Assembly: GCA_900472175.1 (NCBI GenBank)
Contig: UCHD01000002.1
Span: 45,984-109,983, forward strand
Origin: Hyphomicrobiales bacterium
GTDB lineage: Bacteria > Pseudomonadota > Alphaproteobacteria > Rhizobiales > Rhizobiaceae
Direction: 5' to 3'
DNA: 64,000 nt
Shown: positions 52,256 through 61,247 of the stretch, piece by piece
Numbering within the stretch: position 1 is the first letter of the stretch
Layout: each line of letters begins with the position of its first letter
Translations under genes and position numbers: made by a program
The notes under the pieces: generated by a model
Databases searched by the model: none
What the model was told of the DNA's origin: nothing
The model's input: only the letters and a program-made list of their open reading frames with translations

Positions 52256-52272
52256 TATTTTGATCAAAATAT
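52255..52272. promoter_or_regulatory. 18-bp perfect palindrome upstream of the Pot transporter genes
   Basis: ATATTTTGATCAAAATAT overlaps the last base of the amidohydrolase stop codon and lies 94 bases before potA. It is AT-rich in a GC-rich neighbourhood and perfectly symmetric, as expected of an operator. No regulator gene lies in the cluster. A weak terminator role is possible but the stem is almost all A-T. Confidence 0.5.
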
Positions 52273-52366
52273 CAAGAATCCGGTTGTCAACGCGAAGCCG
52301 CTGTGGTCACCTAGCGCAAAGCCGAAAAGGCGGGAACAGCTTCATGCAACGGGTAGTGTGCCGCAT

Positions 52367-53467
52367 ATGGCGGAATTGAACGCGGTCGAAATCCGCCAGG
52401 TTTCTAAGATATTCGGCTTTGGCGAGTTTGCGTTCGCCGCGGTCGACAACACATCGGTATCGATCCGCCAGAACGAGTTCTTCACGCTTCTCGGGCCTTC
52501 CGGTTGCGGCAAGACCACGCTGCTGCGGCTGATCGCAGGCTTCGAATATCCGACGTCCGGCGAGATCCTGCTGAACGGCGAAGACATCGCCGCCATGCCC
52601 CCCTTCAAGCGGCCGATCAATACGGTTTTCCAGAGCTACGCGCTGTTTCCGCACATGACGGTGGCGGAAAATATCGGCTTCGGCCTGATGATGCTCGGCA
52701 AACCGAAGCGGGAGATCAACGAGCGCGTCGATGCGATGCTGAAGCTCGTGCGCATGGAGGCGCTTGCCGGACGCCGCACGAGCCAGATTTCCGGCGGCCA
52801 GCAGCAGCGTGTCGCGCTGGCCCGTGCCCTTGCGCCCCAGCCGAAGGTTCTGTTGCTCGACGAGCCGTTGTCGGCGCTCGATTACAAGCTGCGCAAGGAC
52901 ATGCAGATCGAGTTGAAGCGCCTGCAGGCCGAGACCGGCATCACCTTCATCTTCGTCACCCATGACCAGGAGGAAGCGCTGACCATGTCGGACCGCATCG
53001 CCGTGATGTCGTCGGGCAAGATCCTGCAGGTCGGCAATCCCCGCGAAATTTATGACGCGCCGGCGGATCGTTTCGTGGCTGATTTCATCGGCGAGACCAA
53101 TTTTCTGAAAGGCCGGATCGGCTCGGTCGCGAACGGTATCGCCGATGTCGACACGCCGGTCGCCGGCCGTATTTCGGCAACGGTGCCACAGGATTTCCAT
53201 GCCGAAGGCGAAGTGACGGTGGTTCTGCGGCCGGAGCACGCGACGCTCTGCCCGCCGGATCGTGCGGACGCCAGCCAGATGACCGGCACGCTTGAAAATG
53301 TCGTCTATTTCGGCACGGATACACACTACCACGTCCGGCTTTCCGACGGCGAAACGCTGTTTACGCTGCGAGAGCAGAACAAACCGCTGCAGGTCGCCCG
53401 TTTTGCGGCCGGTGACCGGGTCGGCATCGCGCTCGAAGCCAATGCTGCCCGGGTCTTGAGGAACTGA
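52367..53467 (+). CDS. potA: Polyamine ABC transporter ATP-binding protein (PotA-like)
   Basis: 366 residues from [21 protein letters not shown]; a GTG three codons earlier is possible. Walker [18 protein letters not shown]-loop [21 protein letters not shown], signature [15 protein letters not shown], Walker [21 protein letters not shown], switch His in VTHDQEEAL, and a TOBE domain ([13 protein letters not shown]). The next gene starts one base after its stop. Polyamine assignment comes mainly from the binding protein. Confidence 0.9.
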   Translation: MAELNAVEIRQVSKIFGFGEFAFAAVDNTSVSIRQNEFFTLLGPSGCGKTTLLRLIAGFEYPTSGEILLNGEDIAAMPPFKRPINTVFQSYALFPHMTVAENIGFGLMMLGKPKREINERVDAMLKLVRMEALAGRRTSQISGGQQQRVALARALAPQPKVLLLDEPLSALDYKLRKDMQIELKRLQAETGITFIFVTHDQEEALTMSDRIAVMSSGKILQVGNPREIYDAPADRFVADFIGETNFLKGRIGSVANGIADVDTPVAGRISATVPQDFHAEGEVTVVLRPEHATLCPPDRADASQMTGTLENVVYFGTDTHYHVRLSDGETLFTLREQNKPLQVARFAAGDRVGIALEANAARVLRN

Positions 53468-53468
53468 G

Positions 53469-54389
53469 ATGACAGACGCGGCGGGGACAATCGAGGCAGA
53501 GCAAAACAGGAATATCCGGAAACGGTGGCTGCTCTCACTACCCGCCCTGCTGATCATCCTTGTTGCCGCCACCGGCCCGCTGCTGATCGTTCTCCTCTAT
53601 TCGTTCCTGGCACCCGGCCCCTATGGCGACGTGCAATGGGCTCCGTCGCTCGAAGGCTGGATCGGCGTCTTCCTCGAGAAGGACATCTTCGACGAGACGT
53701 TGTCGCTTGCGAGCGCCCATATCTCGATCTTCATGCGCTCCGTTGGCTTGTCGCTCGTCACCACCATCCTGACCTTGCTGGTCGGTTTTCCGACGGCCTA
53801 TTTCATCGCCACGCGCCCCGAAAAGACCCGCGAACTGTGGCTCTTCCTGATCACCATCCCGTTCTGGACCAATCTTCTCATCCGTACCTTCGCGATCCTC
53901 GAAGTCATCCGCAACGAGGGACTGATCAACGGCCTGCTGATAAAAACCGGCCTGATTGCAAAGCCGATCCAGATGCTGTTCACCGACGGCGCTATCCTGA
54001 CCGGCATGGTCTATGTCTATTTGCCGCTGATGGTGCTGCCACTCTATGCCAGCATGGAAAAACTGGATTTCCGCCTGGTCGAGGCAGGCTATGATCTCTA
54101 CGCGACCCCGTTCCGGGTGCTGCGGAAAATCATCATCCCGCTGGTCAAGCCCGGTATCATCGCCGGCTCCATCCTGGTCTTCATTCCCGCCCTTGGCGCC
54201 TATGTCACGCCCAGCATTCTCGGCGGCGGCAAGAACATGATGCTTGGAAACCTGATCGAGCTGCAGTTCGGTCAGGGCCGCAACTGGCCGCTCGGATCGG
54301 CGCTGTCGATCACGCTGATGCTGATCGTCATGGTGGCGCTACTGGTCTATGTCCGCAATGCCGGATCGCAAGGGAGCCGTCATGGCTAG
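53469..54389 (+). CDS. potB: Polyamine ABC transporter permease (PotB-like)
   Basis: 306 residues with six membrane helices. LLIVLLYSFLAPGPYG, then an EAA loop LVEAGYDLYATPFRVLRKIIIPLVKPGIIAGSILVFIPALGAYVTPSILGGGKNMMLGNLIELQF, which is highly typical of PotB/PotH. It overlaps the next gene by 8 bases. Confidence 0.92.
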   Translation: MTDAAGTIEAEQNRNIRKRWLLSLPALLIILVAATGPLLIVLLYSFLAPGPYGDVQWAPSLEGWIGVFLEKDIFDETLSLASAHISIFMRSVGLSLVTTILTLLVGFPTAYFIATRPEKTRELWLFLITIPFWTNLLIRTFAILEVIRNEGLINGLLIKTGLIAKPIQMLFTDGAILTGMVYVYLPLMVLPLYASMEKLDFRLVEAGYDLYATPFRVLRKIIIPLVKPGIIAGSILVFIPALGAYVTPSILGGGKNMMLGNLIELQFGQGRNWPLGSALSITLMLIVMVALLVYVRNAGSQGSRHG

Positions 54390-55182
54390 GGCATTCTCCA
54401 TCCGCCGCCAGCGCGGTTTTACCGCAATTGCCGTGGCCTGCTTCGTTGCACTCTATCTGCCGATCGGCGTTCTGGTTTTCTATTCGTTCAACGCGGGCGA
54501 ATCCCTTGCCTCCTTCGATGGGATTTCGCTGCGCTGGTTCGCCAAGGCGTTCCAGAACCAGCAGGTGATCGATGCATCCATTCGCTCATTGCAGATCGCC
54601 TCGGTTGCTGCCGTCGTTGCTACTATCGCTGCCACCATGGCGGCGTTGGCGACGACGCGCACGGAGCCCTATCGTGGCCTGACGCTGAAATATGCCTTCA
54701 TCAACCAGCCGCTGATGATCCCTGAAATCGTCACGGCAGTTGCGCTTCTGATCTTCTTTGCCCGCATCAAGATCTGGACCGGCTATTCCGGCCTCGGCTA
54801 CCTGATCGCCGCCCATACGGCGTTCTGCATCCCGTTTGCCTATCTGCCGATCCGGGCGCGGCTGGAGAATATGGACCTGACGCTGGAGAAGGCTGCGGCC
54901 GATCTCTATGCAACGCCATGGAACGCCTTCCGCTACGTTACCCTGCCGCTGCTCTGGCCCGGAATTCTCGCCGGTTTCATGCTGGCCTTCGTGATTTCGC
55001 TGGATGACGTCGTGATTACCGAATTCGTCAAATCAGCCGGCCAGGATACGCTTCCGACCTACATGCTCGGCCAGATCCGCCGCTCGATTACGCCGGAAAT
55101 GAACGCGATCTCGACGCTGTTCCTGCTCCTGTCGATCGGTGTCGTCACCGTCTTCTTCATCGTCAATAGAAAACGTGTCTAA
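54382..55182 (+). CDS. potC: Polyamine ABC transporter permease (PotC-like)
   Basis: 266 residues from MARAFSIRRQRGF, with GGGAG before the ATG inside the end of potB. Typical YLPIGVLVFYSFNAGESLASFDGISLRWFAKAFQN, EAA loop LEKAAADLYATPWNAFRYVTLPLLWPGILAGFMLAFVISLDDVVITEFVKSAGQDTLPTYML. Completes the membrane channel. Confidence 0.92.
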   Translation: MARAFSIRRQRGFTAIAVACFVALYLPIGVLVFYSFNAGESLASFDGISLRWFAKAFQNQQVIDASIRSLQIASVAAVVATIAATMAALATTRTEPYRGLTLKYAFINQPLMIPEIVTAVALLIFFARIKIWTGYSGLGYLIAAHTAFCIPFAYLPIRARLENMDLTLEKAAADLYATPWNAFRYVTLPLLWPGILAGFMLAFVISLDDVVITEFVKSAGQDTLPTYMLGQIRRSITPEMNAISTLFLLLSIGVVTVFFIVNRKRV

Positions 55183-55206
55183 CAAGAGGGAAAAGGGAAC
55201 AGCATC

Positions 55207-56241
55207 ATGAAACGGATCACCACGATCATGGCCGCAACGGCCGCGCTTCTCGCCACGACGGGCCTTGCCCGGGCAGAAGGTGAACTCAACATCTACAACT
55301 GGGGTAACTATACCAGCCCCGAGATGATCAAGAAGTTCGAAGACCAGTATAAGGTCAAGGTGACGATCACCGACTACGATTCCAACGACACGGCGCTGGC
55401 CAAGGTCCGCCAGGGTGGTTCGGGCTTCGACATGGTCGTGCCGTCGCAGAACTACATTCCGATCTGGATCTCGGAGGGTCTTTTCCTCGAGACCGACCCG
55501 GGCAAAATGGAGAATTTCAGCCACGTCGCCAAGGAATGGCAGAATCCCGAGTTCGATCCGGGCCGCAAATATACCGTTCCATGGGCGATGGGCATCGTCG
55601 GTACCGTCGTCAACACCGACGTCTACAAGGGGGACATCAACACCTGGGGCATCATCTTCAACACGCCGGACGAGCTGAAGGGCAAGGTCAACGTCGTTCC
55701 GGAAATGACCGACGTCATCGACGCGGCCGTGCTCTATAACGGCGGCAAGAAGTGCACGGGCGATCTCGCCATCCTCAAGAAGGTTCGCGACACGCTTGTC
55801 GCCGCCAAGCCGAACTGGGTAGCGATGGAATACGGCACGATCCAGAAGATGGGATCGGGCGATTTTGCCGCCTCCAGCGACTGGAACGGCTCAGCCTTCC
55901 GTCAACGCCTGGCGAACCCTGCGATCAAATTCGGCTATCCGAAGGAAGGTTACGTCAACTGGAGCGACAACCTTGCTGTTCTGAAGGACGCCAAGAATGT
56001 CGAGAACGCCAAGCTCTTCCAGAATTTCATGATGGACCCCGCCAATGCCGGGATGAATTCCGGTTTCCACCGGTACGCCAATGGTATCGCCGGCTCGAGC
56101 GAGTTCATGCCTGCTGACATGAAGGATGCACCCGAAATCAATATTCCAGCCGAATTCGCCTCCGTGGGCGTGCCCTCGCAGACCTGCCCGCCTGAAGTTC
56201 AGGAGCTCTACACCAAGATCTGGACCGAGCTGCAGAAGTAA
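55207..56241 (+). CDS. potD: Polyamine ABC transporter periplasmic binding protein (PotD-like)
   Basis: 344 residues with a Sec signal (MKRITTIMAATAALLATTGLARA). Mature start ELNIYNWGNYTSPEMIKKFE is the PotD hallmark. Residues matching polyamine contacts include VNWSDNLAVL (W-x-D) and the Glu in WVAMEYG. It should bind putrescine, spermidine or an acylated relative. A strong terminator lies 12 bases after its stop, separating it from the catabolic genes. Confidence 0.93.
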   Translation: MKRITTIMAATAALLATTGLARAEGELNIYNWGNYTSPEMIKKFEDQYKVKVTITDYDSNDTALAKVRQGGSGFDMVVPSQNYIPIWISEGLFLETDPGKMENFSHVAKEWQNPEFDPGRKYTVPWAMGIVGTVVNTDVYKGDINTWGIIFNTPDELKGKVNVVPEMTDVIDAAVLYNGGKKCTGDLAILKKVRDTLVAAKPNWVAMEYGTIQKMGSGDFAASSDWNGSAFRQRLANPAIKFGYPKEGYVNWSDNLAVLKDAKNVENAKLFQNFMMDPANAGMNSGFHRYANGIAGSSEFMPADMKDAPEINIPAEFASVGVPSQTCPPEVQELYTKIWTELQK

Positions 56242-56252
56242 CCCGTTCCAAT

Positions 56253-56285
56253 CGCACCCCGCTGGTCGCAGTGGGGTGCGTTTTC
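56253..56285 (+). terminator. Intrinsic terminator between potD and the deacetylase gene
   Basis: CGCACCCCGCTG (56253-56264) pairs with CGCAGTGGGGTGCG (56267-56280) over twelve positions including a wobble, tetraloop GTCG, followed by TTTTC. It probably sets binding-protein excess and lowers read-through into the three catabolic genes. Confidence 0.75.
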
Positions 56286-56308
56286 ATTTCCTGACGCTGG
56301 ATGTTTCC

Positions 56309-57340
56309 ATGAAAACCGTCTTCTCGCCCCGCCATCTCGGCCATGCCAACCAGCTTGAACTGGTGGCTGGCGCCATTGTTCCCGGTTTCGAACTGACTTC
56401 GCGTGCCGAGTACGTCTCGGGGCGGATCAAGACGGTGGGGCTTGGACCGATCCTGCCGCCGCAGGAGCACGACCTGACGACGGCCGCGCGCATCCATCGC
56501 AAGGATTATCTCGATTTCCTGCCGACGATCTGGGATCGCTGGACGGCGGAAGGACGCACCGGCACCGCGCTTCCCTTCACCTGGCCGACACGCGGCCTGC
56601 GTGGCGACGTGCCGCCGGAATTCATTGATGGGCTCTTGGGCTATTATTCCTTCGACGCCGGCTGCGGCATTGTCGAAGGCTCGTGGGACGCGATCAAATC
56701 CTCGCATGACGTGGCGCTGACGGCGGCAGGCCTTGTTCAAGACGGCGAACGCTCCGCTTTCGCACTCTGCCGCCCGCCGGGCCATCATGCCGGCGCCGGG
56801 TTCATGGGCGGCTATTGCTACATCAACAATGCCGCTGTGGCGGCGCAATGGTTCCGCGACAACGGTGCCAAGCGGGTCTCGATCCTCGATGTCGACTATC
56901 ACCACGGCAACGGCACCCAGGAAATCTTCTATTCCCGCTCCGACGTGCAGGTGATCAATCTGCATGCCGATCCGATGCAGGAATATCCCTATTTCCTCGG
57001 CCATGCCGATGAGCGTGGCGCGGGCGAGGGGGAGGGCTATAACCTCAATTACCCCATGCGTTTCGGCACGGATTGGCAACGCTGGTGCGAGGCGCTGGAA
57101 GACGCCTGCGGCAAGCTGGTCGCCTATAATCCGGACGTGGTGGTGATCTCGCTCGGCGTCGATACGTTCGAGAAGGATCCGATCAGCAAGTTCAAGCTGA
57201 AGACCGAGGATTTTCCGAAGATCGGCGAGCGGATCGCCCGGCTGAACCTGCCGACTTTGTTCGTCATGGAAGGCGGCTATGCCGTCGCCGAAATCGGCGT
57301 CAACGCCGTCAGCGTTCTGACCGGCTTCGAGGGCAATTGA
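56309..57340 (+). CDS. Histone deacetylase family protein, acetylpolyamine amidohydrolase-like
   Basis: 343 residues from MKTVFSPRHLGHANQLEL; sixty upstream in-frame codons belong to the potD end and are rejected. HDAC motifs: RPPGHHAGAGFMGGYCYINNAAVAAQW (paired His), ILDVDYHHGNGTQEIFY (Asp and His zinc ligands), SLGVDTFEKDP (Asp) and MEGGYAVAEIG (Gly-Gly-Tyr). Bacterial members next to Pot genes deacetylate N-acetylputrescine or N-acetylcadaverine. The next start codon lies just after its stop. Confidence 0.9.
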   Translation: MKTVFSPRHLGHANQLELVAGAIVPGFELTSRAEYVSGRIKTVGLGPILPPQEHDLTTAARIHRKDYLDFLPTIWDRWTAEGRTGTALPFTWPTRGLRGDVPPEFIDGLLGYYSFDAGCGIVEGSWDAIKSSHDVALTAAGLVQDGERSAFALCRPPGHHAGAGFMGGYCYINNAAVAAQWFRDNGAKRVSILDVDYHHGNGTQEIFYSRSDVQVINLHADPMQEYPYFLGHADERGAGEGEGYNLNYPMRFGTDWQRWCEALEDACGKLVAYNPDVVVISLGVDTFEKDPISKFKLKTEDFPKIGERIARLNLPTLFVMEGGYAVAEIGVNAVSVLTGFEGN

Positions 57341-57342
57341 TC

Positions 57343-58227
57343 GTGACATCGAATCCGGTCGTGACCCTGGGCGTTGTCCAGTTCGCCTGCACGGATGATC
57401 TTGCGGAAAATCTCGCCACCGCCATCCGGCTGATCCGGCAGGCGGCAAATGCCGGCGCCAACATCGTGCTGGTGCAGGAGCTGTTCGAAGGCTTGTATTT
57501 TTGCCAGACGCAGGATCCCGTTCATTTCGCCCGGGCACACACGCTTGCCGATCATCCGGTCATCGCGCCGATGCAGGCCTTGGCGCGTGAACTCGGCATC
57601 GTCCTGCCTGTGTCCTTCTTCGAGAAGAAGAACCAGGCGTTCTACAACAGCCTGGCGATGATCGATGCCACCGGAGACATCCTCGGCATCTACCGGAAAT
57701 CTCATATCCCCGACGGTCCGGGCTACAGCGAAAAATACTATTTCCGCCCCGGCGATACCGGGTTCAAGGTCTGGCCGACGCGTTTCGGCACGATCGGCGT
57801 CGGCATCTGCTGGGACCAGTGGTTTCCGGAAGCCGCCCGTGCCATGGCGCTGATGGGGGCTGAACTCATCCTTTATCCGACCGCTATCGGTTCGGAGCCA
57901 TCCAGTCCGGGGCTGGATACGATGGAGCACGGGCGCATGGTGATGCGCGGCCACGCGGCGGCCAACATGATGCCGGTCGCCGCAGCCAACCGTATCGGCG
58001 CGGAAACGATCGGTGGCCAGTCGCAATCCTATTACGGCTCGTCGTTCATTGCCGGTGCCGACGGGCAACTTGCCGCGAGCGCCGGGCGTGACGCCGAAGA
58101 GGTGCTGATCGTCCGTTTCGACCGGCAGCAGCTTGCCGATAATCGCGCAGCCTGGGGCATCTTCCGCGATCGCCGCCCGGAACTTTATGGCGTACTGGCG
58201 ACGGCGGATGGAGGAGACAGAACATGA
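57343..58227 (+). CDS. aguB: N-carbamoylputrescine amidase (nitrilase superfamily)
   Basis: 294 residues from GTG 57343, which has GAGGG at suitable distance; TTG 57337 is too close to it. Catalytic triad visible: Glu in LVQELFEGLYFCQ, Lys in YRKSHIPDGPGYSEKYYF, Cys in GVGICWDQWFPEAARAMALMGAE. The CWDQWFPE and GPGYSEKYYFRPG strings are diagnostic for AguB. It hydrolyses N-carbamoylputrescine to putrescine, CO2 and ammonia. No agmatine deiminase (AguA) gene is in the window, so its substrate may be imported. Confidence 0.93.
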   Translation: MTSNPVVTLGVVQFACTDDLAENLATAIRLIRQAANAGANIVLVQELFEGLYFCQTQDPVHFARAHTLADHPVIAPMQALARELGIVLPVSFFEKKNQAFYNSLAMIDATGDILGIYRKSHIPDGPGYSEKYYFRPGDTGFKVWPTRFGTIGVGICWDQWFPEAARAMALMGAELILYPTAIGSEPSSPGLDTMEHGRMVMRGHAAANMMPVAAANRIGAETIGGQSQSYYGSSFIAGADGQLAASAGRDAEEVLIVRFDRQQLADNRAAWGIFRDRRPELYGVLATADGGDRT

Positions 58228-59369
58228 CGGATTTCAAACGCTCAGATGTGACGCTTGCCAATTGGCGAACGGCACCCTTTTCGCAATGGGCCTTCCAGAA
58301 TGTCAGCGAGATCGTTCCTTCGGCCGTCATTGCGGCGGCGTCTCGACCTCAAGAGCTTCATCTCGACCTCGGCGATCTCAAGGGACTGGAGGTGACCGGT
58401 ATCGACGGTGCGCCAGTTTCGCTGGAGGAGTTTCTGCGCCAAAGCGAGACCGATGAGCTCGTGGTGATGCGGCACGGCCGTATTGTTGCCGAATGGTCGG
58501 CGGATCATTCCGATCCGGACCGGCCGCATATCATTTTTTCGGTGTCGAAGTCGCTGACCGCGCTGCTGGCCGGTATTCTCGCCGGAAAGGGCCTGCTCGC
58601 CTTCGACAGGCTGGTGATCGATTACGTGCCCGAGGTCGCCGGGTCCGCCTATGCCGATGCCACGGTGCAGCAACTGTTCGATATGGAAATCAGCGTTGAT
58701 TTCGTTGAGGATTATCTCGATACGTCGGGTGGCTTCGACCGTTACCGCCGGTCGACCGGCTGGAATCCGGACCGGCCGGATAGTCCGGCGCCAGACTTGA
58801 AGAGTTTTATCTGCAGCATCGGCAAGGGTGCCTGGGGGCACGGCGAGAAGCACGCCTACCGCTCGCCCAACACGGATCTGGCGGGCATCGTTGTCGAGCG
58901 CGCCGGTGGTCAGCGGCTGGCCGCGCTTATCGGCGATCACCTGTGGAAGCCGATGGGCGCCCGCTCTGCGGCGATGATCACCGTCGATCGCATCGGCACG
59001 GCCCGCGCGGCCGGCGGCATGTCGGCAACGGCCCGAGATCTAGCCTTGACCGGCGAACTGGTGCGCACGAAAGGTGCCGGCCTGATTGCGGAAGAGTTCA
59101 TCGGCGACCTGTGGACCGGCGGCAGTCGCGACGCCTGGAAGAACGGCGATCAGGCGAGCCTGTTTCCAAACGGCAGCTACCGCAATTACTGGTACGAGAC
59201 GGGCGAGGGCGAGCTTGCCGCCATCGGCATTCACGGCCAATGGATATGGGTCGATCCTGCGACAGCAACGGTGATCGTCAAGCTGTCATCACAGGCGTTG
59301 CCCGTCGATGCTGAGCTGGATCATGCGATCGTTTCGATGCTGCGCATGGTTTCCAGCGCGACGCTCTAA
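58224..59369 (+). CDS. Serine hydrolase, class C beta-lactamase / NylB-like
   Basis: 381 residues, overlapping the amidase stop by ATGA. S-x-x-K site in IIFSVSKSLTALLAGIL, a Tyr-containing second motif in KHAYRSPNTDLAGIV, and a C-terminal HGQW in GIHGQWIWVDP. This arrangement resembles 6-aminohexanoate-dimer hydrolases, which cut linear amides, rather than true beta-lactamases. There is no signal peptide, so it is cytosolic. In a polyamine cluster it may cleave an acyl- or aminoacyl-polyamine amide (inference). Confidence 0.88.
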   Translation: MTDFKRSDVTLANWRTAPFSQWAFQNVSEIVPSAVIAAASRPQELHLDLGDLKGLEVTGIDGAPVSLEEFLRQSETDELVVMRHGRIVAEWSADHSDPDRPHIIFSVSKSLTALLAGILAGKGLLAFDRLVIDYVPEVAGSAYADATVQQLFDMEISVDFVEDYLDTSGGFDRYRRSTGWNPDRPDSPAPDLKSFICSIGKGAWGHGEKHAYRSPNTDLAGIVVERAGGQRLAALIGDHLWKPMGARSAAMITVDRIGTARAAGGMSATARDLALTGELVRTKGAGLIAEEFIGDLWTGGSRDAWKNGDQASLFPNGSYRNYWYETGEGELAAIGIHGQWIWVDPATATVIVKLSSQALPVDAELDHAIVSMLRMVSSATL

Positions 59370-60052
59370 ACGGCTGCGGTTGCAGCGTCCTCGGTGTGCG
59401 TGGCTGCAACTGGCCAGCGGATCAGCGCTTCGGCGCCGATGGCCGTCAGGCCATAAACGCCGTGATCGATGCGCTCGAACCAGCCATAGACATTGCCGCG
59501 CAGGATCGTTGCTGCCGAGGGGGTGATTGCCTTCAGGTCCCTTGGCCGCAAAGGGCCGGCCTGGAGCGCTGCGGCGCAGGCCAGCGCCTGTTGCCGGTAG
59601 GCCGTCATGATCGGCAAGCGGGTGCTGCCGCCAAGGGCCGGGTCGCCCTTGCGCTTCTTGTGTTCGGTGACAAGGCGGGACCGTTTGCGGGGATTCTTGC
59701 GCGGCATCAGCGCCTGCGGGCTGACGATCACATCGACGATGCCATTGTCGGAAACGCTCAGCATGCCGAAGCCAAGCCTGCGGCAGAGATTGCGATAACG
59801 GCCATCCTGTTCACGGCCCTTGCCCTTGGCCGAAACACGGGCGGCAATCCAGACTTCATCGCTTGCCGCGGCCCTGTCGACAGCCTGCAGGATCAGTTCG
59901 AGATTAAAGCTGAGCTTGAGTTCGCAAATCACCACGACCGGCGGTTCATCCGGTGTCAGGCCAACAAGATCGCATCCCGCGATCTCACCCTTGACGCTAT
60001 AGCCGGCAGCTTCGAGAAAACCCTTGATCGGCAGGTAGAGCGCGGTCTCCAA
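59366..60052 (-). CDS. DUF2161 protein, putative PD-(D/E)xK-type phosphodiesterase
   Basis: 228 residues. N-terminal half has the nuclease-like core IAGCDLVGLTPDEPPVVVICELKLSFN, with D-(x)n-E-x-K, preceded by LYLPIKGFLEAAGY. C-terminal half is winged-helix-like (ALQAGPLRPRDLKAITPSAATILRGNVYGWFERIDHGVYGLT). Common in rhizobia; role unknown, possibly DNA or RNA processing. Its stop overlaps the converging serine hydrolase stop by 4 bases. Confidence 0.88.
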   Translation of the reverse strand: METALYLPIKGFLEAAGYSVKGEIAGCDLVGLTPDEPPVVVICELKLSFNLELILQAVDRAAASDEVWIAARVSAKGKGREQDGRYRNLCRRLGFGMLSVSDNGIVDVIVSPQALMPRKNPRKRSRLVTEHKKRKGDPALGGSTRLPIMTAYRQQALACAAALQAGPLRPRDLKAITPSAATILRGNVYGWFERIDHGVYGLTAIGAEALIRWPVAATHTEDAATAAV

Positions 60053-60145
60053 ATCATGTCCTCACATCATCGTCTTCACGGTCTTGCCGTGATTTGCCGA
60101 TGAGATCAATGAAATGGTCGCCGTTTTCGAGCCGGCACCGCCGTC

Positions 60146-60619
60146 TTAGCCCATTCCGGCGATCGACAGGACGGCGATTTCCTCTTCGCGTCCAGCCACT
60201 TCGAACTCGACCATGTCTCCGGCAGCAGCACCTTCGAGTGCGCGGGCAAGCGGCGATGTCCAGGCGATTGCCCCGAGCGATGGATCAGCCTCGTCCTCGC
60301 CGACAATGCGGATATCCCTGACCTGGCCGCCGCGCCTAATTGAGACGCGTGTCCCGAATTTTACCGAGACCGGGTCAGGGCTGGGCTCAACGATTTCCAT
60401 GCTGGCGCGCCGCGCCTCCCAGTATCTCAGGTCGCGCTTGAGCGCGGTTAGCGCATCGATATCGGCGGTCGCCGTGGTCTGCTGGGTCAGCACCGCGACC
60501 ATCTGTTCGATCTGGCGGGCGCCGTTGGCCGTCACGAGATTGCGGGCCGCACTGACCGGCCTCTCAGGCGCGGGGGGAGGCGGGGCGTCGTCGATTTCCT
60601 TGGTGAATGCGCGGCTCAT
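60146..60619 (-). CDS. GreA/GreB-like transcription elongation factor
   Basis: 157 residues from MSRAFTKEIDDAPPPPAPERP; eight upstream codons rejected. The Pro-rich N-terminus precedes a short coiled-coil (IDALTALKRDLRYWEARRASMEIVEPS) and the FKBP-like C-terminal domain (FGTRVSIRRGGQVRDIRIVGEDEADPSLGAIAWTSPLARALEGAAAGDMVEFEVAG). Gre factors enter the polymerase secondary channel to stimulate cleavage of stalled RNA. The coiled-coil looks shorter than in GreA, so it may instead compete with true Gre proteins. Confidence 0.88.
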   Translation of the reverse strand: MSRAFTKEIDDAPPPPAPERPVSAARNLVTANGARQIEQMVAVLTQQTTATADIDALTALKRDLRYWEARRASMEIVEPSPDPVSVKFGTRVSIRRGGQVRDIRIVGEDEADPSLGAIAWTSPLARALEGAAAGDMVEFEVAGREEEIAVLSIAGMG

Positions 60620-60701
60620 CGGGGTCTCCTCTCCTGCCAACACATATCACGTTTCAGGTTCATTCATGCCCGTTGAGGTGCCGGTCCGGCAGGCGGGCCG
60701 C

Positions 60702-61136
60702 TCAAACCGCCTTCTTCAGCTTTGTGCGCCGGTCGCGAATGATGTGATCGACCTTTCCGGCAAGCGCGTGGTCCGGCTCGCTTTCGGCGGCTTCCCTCAA
60801 AAGTGCGGTCAGCCGCTTGAGTTCCGTCTCGTCGAGATGCTCGATGCCCATGAAACGGTTCTCGGCTTCGCTGGTGAGGATCAGCTCGTCGAGCTTTGCC
60901 TGGACCGCCTTGCCGTCACGGTTCTGGGAATTCTGCAGGACAAAAACCATTAGGAAGGTGATGATCGTCGTCCCGGTATTGACGACGAGCTGCCAGGTTT
61001 CCGAAAATCCGAAGAGGGGGCCGGTAACGGCCCAGATCAAGATACCGGCCACGGCAATCACGAAGGTCGCGGGTTTGCCGGTCAGCTGCGCAACCCCGCC
61101 GGAAAATCTTGAAAAGAGACTGGGTTTTTCAGGCAT
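60702..61136 (-). CDS. Low-affinity iron permease family protein
   Basis: 144 residues from MPEKPSLFSRFSGGVAQLTG with GGAGG before the ATG. Two membrane helices (FVIAVAGILIWAVTGPLFGF and LVVNTGTTIITFLMVFVLQNSQNRDG) match the PF04120 low-affinity iron permease family, followed by a charged cytosolic tail. Bacterial members are small and their iron transport is not well shown. Confidence 0.88.
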   Translation of the reverse strand: MPEKPSLFSRFSGGVAQLTGKPATFVIAVAGILIWAVTGPLFGFSETWQLVVNTGTTIITFLMVFVLQNSQNRDGKAVQAKLDELILTSEAENRFMGIEHLDETELKRLTALLREAAESEPDHALAGKVDHIIRDRRTKLKKAV

Positions 61137-61247
61137 GTCAATCCTCCATCGGTCGCGCCATGCCCTAAAGTCCTGGCAGCAACGGAAGTTCCTTCCGGGA
61201 CCGGTCCGCACGAAAATATCAGCGGCATCGCAGCTTCCAGTTCCGGC

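Noticed and set aside
58224..59369. Antibiotic-resistance beta-lactamase
   Set aside because: No signal peptide, weak second and third motifs compared with true class C enzymes, and operon context with polyamine amidases; a NylB-like amide hydrolase fits better.
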